Shown here piece by piece: positions 11,330 to 21,860 of a stretch of DNA of 64,000 nt. Source of the stretch: Lutjanus erythropterus. Lineage: Eukaryota > Chordata > Actinopteri > Lutjaniformes > Lutjanidae. The DNA is taken from assembly GCA_020091685.1 (NCBI GenBank), contig CM034601.1:40083315-40147314 (forward strand), read 5' to 3'. The number at the start of each line of letters is the position of its first letter. The stretch's first letter is position 1. Below the pieces are notes generated by a model. The model did not search any database. It saw only the letters and a program-made list of their open reading frames with translations, and was not told the DNA's origin. The position numbers and the translations under genes are program-made.

Positions 11330-11487
11330 GAGTTTAATGCTAATTCCTTGAGCACAGAAGCCTTCTGTTCTCCTCAGTCATACAGGGTTTTTCCACAGTT
11401 GCTTTACATTTTATACATATTTTTGAAGTACCATTTTGATTTCAGGACTTTTGCCTGTAATTGAATATTTTTAAGCAATGATACACT
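11330..11487. other. Short spacer between SINE pieces
   Basis: Nothing recognised. Confidence 0.5.
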
Positions 11488-11545
11488 GGCACAGTGGTTA
11501 GTACTTTTGCCTCACAGTGAGAAGGTTGTAGGTTTGGACAGGACT
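11488..11545 (+). mobile_element. tRNA-like SINE head fragment
   Basis: GGCACAGTGGTTAGTACTTTTGCCTCACAG followed by AAGGTTGTAGGTTTGGA reproduces the A-box and degenerate B-box head of a tRNA-derived fish SINE. The body is missing, so only the promoter-like head remains. Confidence 0.7.
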
Positions 11546-13985
11546 CCCCATGCCTAATTTTTTTTGCTGAAAACAGTTTTTTTCCAGCAGCCTGAACACT
11601 GAACCTTTCACACAGTAGTCAGTTGGAATATGCAAAGTCTCATGTACCAACTGAGCCCGCAGTTCTGTTCTTTTGGCCGACGTAACTGGCAGTAGGAAGT
11701 CTGTGTTGAATAACAGCCACTTCAGGCCTCTGCAGCACACTTAGGCTTTTAGCGGCTCCAAAGAGGCACGGCAGGCTTCCCACCATGAGCCGTAAGCCTC
11801 TGAGCACATTTTGTGAATTAGGCTCCTCTGCTTATGCTGAAGCTGGCATCAACAGGAAACTCCCAGCTCTGCTGGAGAAGCAGTCTGGAGGAGTCGCCCA
11901 ACACGCACTCTGCTAAAAGCTCCAACTCCTCACCCTCACTGACAGGATTATGCACCTTCTCACACTTGCATTTTTCCAATTTACTTTTTCATCTCATACC
12001 AACTCTGACACATAAATCTTGTAGTAAATTATTCTACAGAAGACAGACGACTTCATAAAACTAATTGTAAGCCCGTAACTGAAGCTTAATGCACAGAGGT
12101 TGATGCATTGACTGTGAGCTGCTCCTTAGCAATGAAATACATTATTTTGCTGCTGAATGCTGATATTTAGAGAAATTACTGTTCAGATTCCATTAAGATT
12201 CTATTCCTTCACCACTCACTGCATCAAATGTTGGCATGTGGTTAAGAAGCATTTCCACTTTTCTGAATTTGAAAATATGATGACTTCAACCATGACAGAT
12301 AATGTTTAACATAGCAATCACTAACAGTCAAGAATCACAGCAAAACACATTTTCTCCAAGATATGGAGATGTATTCATCTTGAAAACAGATGGTATCTTT
12401 TCAACATCATGCTATCTTTGAAGAAGAAAGGAAGCAAGATTGTAGCCAATTGTGTGACTCATATCGTTTCTCATCTACGTACCTTATGTCAGTGTGAAGA
12501 ATTTTCTTCTTACCTTCGTAACGCTTCTCTTAATCTTCAGAGGTGTGTGATGCAAACGAGTGTGGGTGAGACACACTGAGGTATAATTGGGTTTGCAATT
12601 TTGATTGTTTTCTTTAGTTTTCATGGAGACGGAGAAGCATCAGAACAAGGTTAAACATAAATGGTTGTGAGAAAAAGTCTCTGTTTACACTGAAGTGAAT
12701 TTCAAAAGAAGCATGCAGAGGGTATTTCATTTTCAGATAAAACAAACCATTTATTGACATAAAATGCATGATTTGCTGACAGTAACAGATATTTTGTACT
12801 GGTTACACTCATCTTTTATGATGATGACTATGATGACATTATAATAAAAAATCACCATAATTCCAAATTTTAGATTAAGATGTGTTGTATAGCTTTATCT
12901 TTAGTTTCATTAAATCACAAAATATTTCCTTATGAAATTAGAGCATATGTCACTGTTAATAAATCATATCTTGGAATCAGTAAGCTGTTTCATAATGAAC
13001 AACATTCATAAGGAGGCATATGTCTTTATATATACAGTTTTTGACAACATACTTAGTAATATATGGAGCCTAGGATATGACATGGACATAATGTTTTTTA
13101 ATAAGCTGCACACATGCTTTAGTAAAGGGAGAATGCTACCATTGCAGGGGTCACTATCAGCTGGCCCACCTGTCACACACACAGAGCCAACTGTGAGCTG
13201 GGTGGAACTCCCCAAAGAGACCGGCCTCGAAGACAAGATGCTTTTATTTCCCTGTTGATAGAATGCTTGTTATCCTGTGGAGTGTTTTGGTGCAAAGTTA
13301 TTGTTATTATTATAATGAAGTGGCTGTGGGCAGGGAGGGGAGCTGTTGCTGATACTAATTAGAACTAGACCATCTTGTGATGGGAACACACCAGCTGTGA
13401 CACCTGTCAACATGTTGACATTCCAACCCATGAGTGTCCACAGCTATAGTGTATATAGGTCTCAGCTTTAATCAGAACATGGGATCACCAACAGTCAGCA
13501 ATGGAGCAAACCAACTAACTGGCTATGACTGGACAGACAAGTGTAACTGGTTGGCCTGCTCAACCAATCACTATCCATGTCTATACACAATCATGACTAA
13601 ACTTTCAGTTATCTTTTCATTATCCTACTCTGTCCCTTATGCAATATGTACAGTAAAGCTCCTGGAATCACAGTTATGTATGAATGATGCTTTATAATGT
13701 GATGAACTGCCTTGACTCTAGTGGCAGGGAATATCCCCAGATCAGACATAAGGCAGTTGGCATAATTAATGGCATTCTACAGTGCTCTCAAGTACATGAA
13801 TATTTAATCTGCCAACTTTCCTATTGTAAAAGGTGGGATTCTGCACCACATCATGAGGTATCAAACACAGTGTTTGAACCTTTACATGTTTAGAACCATC
13901 TCATAGAACAGAAAAAGTAAATAATGACAAGACAGATTAGAGAAACATCTCTAAACTGCAAGTATTATTATGTTCTTGGGACCTT
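11546..13985. other. Long unassigned stretch, no gene established
   Basis: Positions 11.73-11.95 kb are GC-richer than the surroundings and contain a 43-codon ORF (separate entry). The rest, including AT-rich 12.1-13.1 kb and the mixed sequence to 13.98 kb, shows no repeat ends and no recognisable domain in any ORF. Confidence 0.5.
11785..11916 (+). CDS. Possible 43-residue small ORF with strong Kozak context
   Basis: The ATG at 11,785 sits in TTCCCACCATGAG, a near-ideal vertebrate initiation context (A at -3). The frame stays open for 43 codons to a TAA at 11,914-11,916. The product is hydrophilic, with no signal peptide, no membrane segment and no domain that I recognise. The local sequence is GC-richer than its flanks. 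It could equally be a chance ORF, as there is no evidence of transcription or conservation. Confidence 0.15.
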   Translation: MSRKPLSTFCELGSSAYAEAGINRKLPALLEKQSGGVAQHALC

Positions 13986-14240
13986 TTCAAATTCAAATTT
14001 AGCACCTTATTAATCCCGTCTGGTGAAATTTATATTTTTACACTTTGTTGTTAGTTTCTTCTGTACACACTCAGCCCTGAAATACACACACATGCACACA
14101 TACAGGACTTGTAGAAGGTTACTGGTGTTTCACCTTCGTCAAGTTATTGATCATACAAAGCCACAAACAGATTTGTTACCTTGTATCTGTGATTCCTGCA
14201 AACAGCTGTGTTTGAAAGAAGAAAAATAGAGGTGTATTAT
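13986..14240 (-). mobile_element. Probable LINE tail fragment
   Basis: CTTATTAATCCCGTCTGGTGAAATTT matches the TTTATTAATCCC...GGGGAAATT style of fish LINE 3' ends read from the tail. An ACACACATGCACACATACAGG stretch follows, as is often seen in these insertions. The limits are approximate and the family is unassigned. Confidence 0.4.
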
Positions 14241-14685
14241 ACAGAAGCAGCATCCTGCTTTAACTCACTTCCAGAACAAATGCACGTGCCAGCTGGCTCA
14301 AGGCTGACACACAAAACAACCCACATACACACGAATACACATACATGCAAAGCAAAGACTTTACAATTGTAAAGACTGAAATAAGCAGCACAATTAAAAA
14401 CGGGAACTAATGAAACACTGTCTTAAGTGAGGCAAGATAAAAACTCAAAATAGAAAATAATTCAAAATCAATCAATAAGTAAGTAAAGAAATATGTTAAT
14501 AATAATCAATGGGTGAAATAGAAGAATATGGCAGGAAAAATAAATAAACAGATAAATACACAATAATAATAAATACACAATAAATAAATATATAAAGATC
14601 TATAGAAGCCCGTTTCCGCCACTGAAAGAAAAAAATATCCTCAAGGTAAGTCATAATTATGAGATAAAAAAGTCATAATTATGAG

Positions 14686-14867
14686 ATATATAGTGCTACA
14701 TAAGGTAATAAACGTTACATTGCTTGAAGACGATATATGGTTCTTTCACAGTCAAAAGATATGATCAAAACTACAACAAGTGTTGATCAAAAGACTTTAA
14801 AATAATACCAAACTCATAACATTTACAAAAGTCACCTCGAATACTTACCTTATGTAGCACTATATAT
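14686..14867. mobile_element. 182-bp inner MITE with perfect 23-bp inverted ends
   Basis: Positions 14,686-14,708 and 14,845-14,867 are perfect reverse complements over 23 bp, including TAGTGCTACATAAGGTAA. The block lies inside the larger inverted-repeat element, between its left subterminal copies and its middle. The AT-rich outer few bases make the exact end and target duplication (TA or TATA) undecidable. It is noncoding. Confidence 0.8.
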
Positions 14868-14954
14868 CACTAGCATGCCATGCACTCCATGGTTGTGCCT
14901 GAAAGGTGATGGAGGGTCCTTTGAAGACAGCGTCACTGAAGCACATGCGCAGTT

Positions 14955-15210
14955 TGTATCTCATAATTTTGACTTTTCATCTCATAATTATGACTTTTTA
15001 TCTCATAATTATGACTTTTTTATCTCATAATTATGACTTTTTATCTCATAAATTCAACTTTTTATCTCCTAATTTCGACTTTTTATCTCATAATTATGAC
15101 TTCTTATCTCATAATTATGACTTTTTTTCTCATAATTTCGAATTTTTATCTCATAATTTCAACTTTTTATCTCATAATTATGACTTTTTTTTATCTCATA
15201 ATTATGATTT
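14955..15210. repeat. Tandem array of palindromic CATAATTATG units
   Basis: About 11-12 units of roughly 21 bp (TTTTTATCTCATAATTATGAC), with several units degenerated to ATAATTTCG or AAATTCAAC. Array units appear more diverged in the middle than at the edges. Confidence 0.9.
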
Positions 15211-15284
15211 ATCTTGAGGATATTTTTTTCTTTCAGTGGCGGAAACAGGCTTCCATAAAGATAAATTAAAAGCCAGGTTAAAAA

Positions 15285-15790
15285 TGTTAAAAAATATCAG
15301 CACTCTCTGCAGCCCTCAGGTATTCAGGCTGTTCAACAGACGTGGGCCACAGAAATAAAATGATTCCTTAGTGTGAGTTTTTGCTCTGACTTTGAGGATA
15401 ATAAAAAGGCCAGAAGGCCTGAGGGTTCTATAGGGTTCATAGGATAAAAGCAATCAGTTCTGAAGCACACAGGAAGCTGGTGCAGACTTTAAAATTAGTG
15501 TAATGTCTGCTCTCTTTCTGGTCCTTGTCAGCACATGTGCAGCTGAGTTTTGTAATATTTGTAACTGACCAATGTTTTTTATGGGAAGACCAGAAAGTGG
15601 AGCATTACAGTAGTCAATTCTGAAGGTAATAAAAGCATCAGTGTCTCTGTGTTGGCTTGGGAGAGAAATGGCCGCACTCTGGTGATGTTCTTAAGATAAT
15701 AAAATCCAGTTTTAGTTATATTTCTAATGTTTTTCAAAACTAAGATTCAAAAGATAACGGGTCTTCTTGTCAGGGTTTTAGTGCCAGTTC
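15285..15790 (-). pseudogene. L2-clade LINE fragment, same family as 6.6-7.15 kb
   Basis: The minus strand aligns with the plus-strand LINE at 6.58-7.15 kb. For example, the reverse complement of 15.70-15.77 kb matches the sequence coding for IFDLNLSF and ISKTGFYYL. The reverse complement of 15.29-15.35 kb matches the terminal YLRAAE segment. It lacks the catalytic core and has no intact frame. It is a truncated, dead copy immediately beside the palindromic-array element. Confidence 0.8.
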
Positions 15791-16803
15791 CTTGCAACTC
15801 AATTACTAAGATTCTTTCTAGCTTTGGCTTCTGGGAGATGACGCTATGTCAGTCTTTCTAGTATACTGCATATTTGTATTTATATTGCTGGTGGTTGATA
15901 TATTAACCTGGAGATGATAAATTCTGATCTATAAGATCATATTCTGCACTTGGAGAGCATATATGCTGGAAAAAGTCAATCACAGCAAAAAGACCTGAAG
16001 GTCCTTGAGCTATCTTTCTTCATAACCAAGGTAGCAGTGAAGGGCTCATTGAGTTTTTGCTGAAGGAACAAGCTAACTGTCAGAGGATTAGGGGAAAAAT
16101 TAATACACATAAGGCTGTGTACAACACGACACAGGCATCAGGGGAAAGCCAAGTGTGAAACATGAGACTAATACTGGGAAATGATTGGAAGATGTTATTA
16201 CATCAGACTTTCTTTCACCTTCATTGCTCACACGCCTCCATGCACACACTGATACGCTAAGTCATCACCTGTCCCAGCCTCACCAAACAATCACTTTCCT
16301 AATTAGCATTAATCAGTTGAGGGCACCTCTCTCCAGTAGCACTTTAATCATGCCTGAATAGTTGAGCCCGTTGAGGCCTGATGCTGAAAATTTTGTCCAA
16401 AACCAACCCGAAACAGACCCTTCTTAGCATATTTGAGCCCAAAGCCAATTACAGCCCAATATTTTTCTTAACAAGCTCCCCTCTATGCACCAAAGGAGTT
16501 TTCAGTGACAGGGACAATACATGCAGGGAACTGAAACTGGCAATGACAAATGTGGGGAGAAAGATAAGATGTAAGGTAAGGTAAGATTCATACTAAAGCC
16601 ACTGAACACTTTGTGTGATCATCCATCTTCATCATGGAAAATTTGCTCAGGGGCTTCATAAAGATTTGTCAAAGAATATCCAAGAAAGGCAATGATCAGT
16701 CAAGTTCTGTCTTCTGCAGGTTTCTGTGCATTCAGAACATGTGACTTTTATGCACATAGTGTACAGACTGAAGGTCAACACAGAACAACACAGTTCAGAC
16801 ACT
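15791..16803. other. Unassigned, includes a possible conserved block
   Basis: No repeat ends or supported exons. Positions 16,190-16,375 are high-complexity sequence with CTAATTAGCATTAATCAG, listed separately as a candidate regulatory block. Confidence 0.5.
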
Positions 16804-17417
16804 GGACCTCATGCAAGAACCACTTGCATGAACAGATTTGGTCTTAAGTGGTGTGTACCAGGGATTTAGGAGAACTTGTCGGTATTTTCAGGTATTTTGA
16901 GTTTTCTTTCAGATACAAACCCAATTTACGACGTCCAGACCTGTTGTACAGTCATGTGCAGTCAGTCTGCTGGTATCCAAACTGGAGTTTTTCACTAATG
17001 ACTGTATATTTTATTAGTTTGAAGACATTTTAGGTTGCTGTGGCTGAAGTCTTCATATCGAGAAATATCTTCTTTATTTCAGTTACAATTTGACCCTCCA
17101 GTAACACGGCATTATAGCATTCACTTGTCCCGTTTCTTTGCTTTAGCAGGTCTTTTAATTCCACTACTGACACTGTTAAAATGACAAATATTCCTTTATG
17201 GATCTCCGTAAACAGAACGTTAGACTCCAAACTCATGAAGTTCATCTTTTTTCTCTTTGATGCCATTTTAATGAATGAACACTTCCTGACATATGGGGCC
17301 AAAGGCAAGGCCTTATATGATATTATTAGGGCATTAATTATAGTAATTTATGCACAGGTGGATCATCTGAAGTTTCAAGTGTTTGTTGAATCTGACGTGG
17401 CATGTTTGTGTGAGGCC
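16804..17417 (-). mobile_element. PIF-Harbinger remnant with Myb-like accessory ORF
   Basis: The left end GGACCTCATGCAAGAACCAC and the reverse complement of the right end, GGCCTCACACAAACATGCC, are similar degenerate inverted repeats. They resemble the GGGCCTCATG(C/T)A... ends of fish Harbinger elements. The minus strand between them encodes a Myb/SANT-like remnant (next entry). The DDE transposase is missing. No 3-bp duplication is visible at the ends chosen, so the limits are provisional. Confidence 0.55.
17030..17266 (-). pseudogene. Harbinger Myb/SANT-like DNA-binding protein, decayed
   Basis: I place the start at the ATG at 17,266, which gives MASKRKKMNFMSLESNVLF in a good Kozak context (AAAATGG). 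About 78 residues follow. The pattern F-x2-LE-x3-L-x2-EI near the N-terminus, and VTEIKKIFLDMK near the C-terminus, match the Myb/SANT-like (Myb_DNA-bind_5/MSANTD-type) domain that PIF-Harbinger elements encode as a partner for their transposase. The middle is diverged and lacks the usual tryptophan. In active elements this protein binds element DNA and recruits the transposase; this copy is short, isolated and probably inactive. A domesticated gene is possible but unlikely at this length. Confidence 0.6.
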
Positions 17418-18546
17418 TTCATGCAAAAAAAGTAAGAGAAATTTAAGATAAGAATACGAAAAAGTCCTTACATGACTCCCATTGTGTTTGTTCTGATAGT
17501 GTGAGTTTTTCTTCATATAACATTTAAAGAGCAATTTGTGCGTAAACTTCAAAACTGTCAGTGACATATTTTGTACTGACATTATTCTGCATACTTTATA
17601 TATATTTCAAATTTTAAAATAACTAAAACCATTAAAGTTATGTTACATTGCAAGTCATAAGAATTTGTTAATCCCACATTCATGGCACTCTATGCCAGGT
17701 AATACACCCACATCAGTACAGAACCATGAAAACCTTTCTTTGTAGTGGGGTTTTATCTTGGGATTCCTTTTCTTATTGATAATACCCTCTACCCATGCAC
17801 AAACAGGACTGTGATAAGATGTAGTGTGGAACAGCTGTGGCATGCAGCTGTCAGATTTATGGTTTGAAACCTGGCCACACATAAAACAAAGCAGACAAAG
17901 CAGAAACATCAATTGAACTTTAGGTTTTGCATTTTGTCTTACAAAACATTTGCTACTGCATGCTGGAGATATAAAGCAGATGGAGATTTTCTGTCATCTT
18001 TAAGTTGTCTACAGAATTGACTGCCTGCAACACATTAGAATAAAAATGAGCGGGGATCTAGGACAAATCCTGTCTTTTTCAGTGGAGACCTAATCTGCAA
18101 ATGCAAATCCAGCAGTAAAGTGCTTCCCCATCAGTGTGGAACAAAGTAAGGCAATCAAAAGATTTATTGGAAGAAGGATACTCACATATGCACACAACAC
18201 CCACATGAAAGAGTCCCTGGTGTCTTAGAGAACTTGTCTGTAGCATCTGGAGAACTGGAGCTGTGAGAGAAGCCCAAGAGATTTGTGTTCTCCCTGGAGG
18301 ACAGGTAATTGGATGCTTATGATAGGAGGTAATGAGGTTAGCATGAGTTCTGAGAGCCATTTGTTGAAGCAGCCAGATGATGAAGAAAAACATTTACTTC
18401 AACCTCATGTCTGACTTCAGGGTGGCTGAAATGGGCTTCATCTTTGATGGTCCTGCAGGATTTACTGTAAAGTGTGGGACTAATGAGCAGACTTGGACTT
18501 CAGGACATGGTTGAGATGAAGGCAAGGAAGAACTTATTTGGATGTT
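17418..18546. other. No feature recognised
   Basis: No repeat ends or domains. Minus-strand ORFs at 17.66-17.91 and 18.08-18.39 kb show nothing recognisable. Confidence 0.5.
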
Positions 18547-18554
18547 AAGCAAAT

Positions 18555-18761
18555 TAGAGCTGCAAATTAGTCAAACTATTTTGATAATCGATTAATTGGT
18601 TTGTAATTAAAAATAAAAATAATTTTAGGAAGTAATTAAAAAAAAAATCTTGTGCTCTACACAAGACATTTGAGGATGCCAACTTGGATTTGGGGAACTG
18701 TTTGATTAATTGAGAAAATCAGATTAATTGATAATATAAAGAATCATTAGTTATAGCCCTA
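18555..18761. mobile_element. 207-bp nonautonomous hAT MITE (AGAGCTGCAA...TTATAGCCCTA)
   Basis: It starts TAGAGCTGCAAATTAG and ends TTAGTTATAGCCCTA, with repeated GATTAATTG motifs and the internal ACAAGACATTTGAGGA. The flanks AAGCAAAT (18,547-18,554) and AAGCAAAA (18,762-18,769) match at 7 of 8 positions, as expected for an aged hAT duplication. Longer relatives lie at 29.08 and 49.20 kb. Confidence 0.8.
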
Positions 18762-18769
18762 AAGCAAAA

Positions 18770-21284
18770 CCCTGACCTTGTTCATGTTTTCTCTCAGAAC
18801 TGACAAAAGACTGGTCGACGTTTATCACAGTTGCTCAGTTTCGTAACAATATGTATTGTGGATGAATGGATACGACAGCATAGTCGTCATGTGTCTGTGG
18901 GCCCCAAAGGGAAAACCAGAAAGTGACATCTGTATTTGTTTCAATCCACTGGTAATTAGTAACATAACTTATCTTTTTGTTTATTTGTTGCTTTTCTATG
19001 CAAAAATATGCAGTAAGGTGTTCCAAAATCTAATCAGATCAGTGGGTGAGGAGAATTTGGGCTCTAAAAACTAAGGTTCTATCATGAACTGAGCTTCAAA
19101 GTACATTGAAGTTGCCTAGCAAAGTAATCCAATCTGTGTGATGCGAGGGAAACAATCAGATTTGGGACACATTCAGTTGCAGTGTAAATGTATCACAAAA
19201 AGGGATGAGCTACCATTTGTAGTGTGCCAAGCCTGAGGAAGGCTGCACAAACAGCTTCGTGTTTGTGGAGAAGTGGAAGTCGCATTCTTGCTGAGAGCAC
19301 ATATCCCCCAGATACTTCTGGCAGCAAAGCCCGCACAGCTTGCAAGACACAGGTGAGAGGCTTAGCAGCTAACAGCAGCACAGAAAAAAAGTAGAATTGC
19401 ACCAGAAAAGTAACACAAAAAAAAACTTGCAGAAATGTTCAAACAATAATATGTTTTACACAACTGAGAGGCACACAAATGTAGCACAAAGTTAGAAAAA
19501 TCTTCTATCAAGGTGGCTTGGGGTCTGTGAAATGAGGAGAAAAGCACGAGAACTGAAGAGGATGAGTGACAGTGCTCCCTGACCTACTAAGCACTCATTT
19601 ACAATTCAGACATGATTGTAAAGAGACTTCATATACGACAGCCGTGTACACACACTACCTTGTAGTGAGCGAAGTGAAAAAGAACCAATTATTTTTGCTA
19701 CTTTCCAGCATTTGCAAGAAAAACCAAGAAGTCAGTCAGAGAGCTGATCATTTTTTCTGACTCTAACTAGGAGTCAACACTGTTTCCCAAGAGTGAGACA
19801 CAGAATCACCTCTTTTCAGCTTGGATATATCAATATCTTTGTAAGATGGAAAGCGGTCTCTGCATGGAATGGATTTAACAAAACTGTAACACATCAAGGT
19901 ATGCAGAGAGGAATAAAACTGTCAAAGCACTAACTTCCCTCCAAAGAAATGTTCAATCTTTTACAATTCTATCTGGCTCTGTTTTGTAGCACCGCCATTA
20001 TCCAAAAACGCTCAAGCTGTGAACCTAATTTATTTCTTTTATCTTGACCACTTAGTCCCTCTTTTAAAGGTAAGAGTGTGACCTTTCCATAACATCTGGA
20101 AGGACCATCCTACAAAAAGCAAGACTGACCTTTATTAGGCATTCTGTTTCTCAGCAGGCTGTCAATTAACCTTCACTAAGGAAGGGACAGCATGAAACAT
20201 ATACTGGAAAAATAACTCTTAAAACACATCTGAGAAATAAAAGAAAGAACAAGCTTTTTCCCATGGATACTTATTTATTTAATTCAGGCATTGTTTTTGT
20301 TAATAGTCAAGCATACAGATACTCAGCTCATAGCAACATTCCGACTTGTACTTGAGTGCATCACATCTAATGAGGCTGTGAATCATAAATCATGCAAGGT
20401 TCTTATCAGCTGTACTGATGTTATAGATGCATGGGAACAGTCTCTTGTGGTACAAGCATTGTAGTAACAACATCAACCAAAAGGCTAATAATATTTCATG
20501 TGTTTTCAAAAGAGGGAGCTTTGGGGGAGAAAAATGAAGTGGGAGAGCACCTGTAAAGTTTTGGCACTTGATTACCACTGTTTAATACTCCCTGGTAAAA
20601 CATCTGTGTGGATAATTGCGTGGCTGATTTCTTTTCTCTCCCAGTGGTGCCCTTCCTCATTTAATGCATGAACCTGTGCAGTAACAACACTACTTAATTG
20701 TGGGAGGGAGAGGCATCGTATGCAGCACACATTCACAGAGAGGATCTCTGAGGCACAGTGAAGTGAGTTAAAGGGACAACTTCTCCATTATCACACATTT
20801 ACATTGTTGTTGTTCTTGTTTTCATGAATGAGTGGGAGGATTTTTATGCAGCAATCTGCTCAGAGGAAGACAGGTCATTTTTTAAATTAAAATTAAGCAG
20901 TCTGGCAAAGGAACTCTAATTGGAGGCAACATTTTGAATAATTGTATACACAGAATGATTATACTGTGAGACTGATGATGAATGACTTTCAGGCTTCTTT
21001 GAAAACAAATTACCAGAGTTTTCTTCCTGAAACTGTTTGACTTTGAGTTGATATTCATGCTTCGCAGCACTTCATTTCTGCTCAAAATATGTTGAATTCT
21101 ATGTATGTATCATGTACTGTATAAGCCATGTATAAGCCATTACCTGGTATTTGACTTGGTGGCAGTTATCATTGATTTAAGTATATGTGGACTGGTGGAC
21201 TGGTTGACTCTAGTGTTGTCAGCATTGTGTTGTAATGAAGAAGCCCAGATCATGGATATCTTTGGAGGCGATCTCTCTTTATTT
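18770..21284. other. Long unassigned stretch
   Basis: No repeat ends, domains or exons recognised. ORFs here are short and featureless. Confidence 0.5.
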
Positions 21285-21470
21285 CTGACAGCTAGAGGTA
21301 AATAACAAAATTCTCTGTCAAGTGTGACCATATAACCCAAGCCCTTCTCCCATGAAGCACAACAGCAAACAGCAAAAGGCATGCAAAGGCCATGTTGCAT
21401 TCAATTAATACAATAAAACACAGAAAAGCATACCTGACAGCAAGAGGTAAATAACAAAATCCTCCATCAA
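21285..21470. repeat. Pair of 37-bp direct repeats, 148 bp apart
   Basis: The stretch beginning CTGACAGCTAGAGGTAAATA at 21,285 recurs at 21,433 with 33 of 37 matching positions. The intervening sequence is unassigned. Confidence 0.8.
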
Positions 21471-21654
21471 CTCCAGCCCCTACACAAATTAAGTGACACA
21501 GGAATATGGTAGCATATTACACAATAAGTTTAAGCTAAAATATAAACTTAAAAACATAGTTAAACAGCACTAAAAACAGATATAACTATGAGAAAACTGT
21601 TCTTTACAGGGGATAGGTAAGGCAGGAGACACCCCTTTATAGGCAGGGAATCAA

Positions 21655-21860
21655 GGATCAAGGATATTTATTGTCATTTTCACTGTGCATTTACATACAC
21701 AAGAGAACGAAATTTCGTTTCTCAATCAGTGACTGCAGTGCAATAGAAACATTCAATAAAATAGTAAACATCATAATAAAATATAAGCATCATTATAAAC
21801 TAATAAATAGGAATAAAATCAGATAAAAACAGACAAAACGTGAGCGTAGGGGGTACAGAA
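21655..21860 (-). mobile_element. LINE tail, (ATCAAGG)n plus TTTATTGTCATTTT
   Basis: A short ATCAAGGATCAAGGAT repeat leads into ATTTATTGTCATTTTCACTG, then GAACGAAATTTCGTTTCTC and GTGACTGCAGTGCAATAGAAAC. I know this as a recurrent fish LINE 3' end in reverse orientation. No coding part is present. Confidence 0.6.

Larger units (their letters stand above)
14600..15257. mobile_element. DNA transposon with 45-bp inverted ends and CATAATTATG subterminal array
   Basis: The ends at 14,601-14,645 and 15,213-15,257 are inverted repeats matching at 43 of 45 positions; each contains GTTTCCGCCACTGAAAG and AATATCCTCAAG. Just inside lie tandem copies of a unit of about 20 bp, TCATAATTATGAGATAAAAAG, whose core CATAATTATG is a perfect palindrome. 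There are two copies on the left and a much longer array on the right (about 14,955-15,210). The 8-mer ATAAAGAT lies close to both ends (14,592-14,599 and 15,255-15,262) and may be a target duplication, though it overlaps the right inverted repeat. ORFs across the array (LSHNYDF-type repeats) are artefacts. No transposase is present and the superfamily is uncertain. Confidence 0.85.

Noticed and set aside
14957..15210. CRISPR-like array
   Set aside because: The repeats are about 21 bp with no unique spacers, lie within a transposon, and the DNA is vertebrate-like.
14906..15269. ORFs with repeated LSHNYDF and LIIMTFY peptides
   Set aside because: They are produced by translating the CATAATTATG tandem array in two frames; not a repeat protein.
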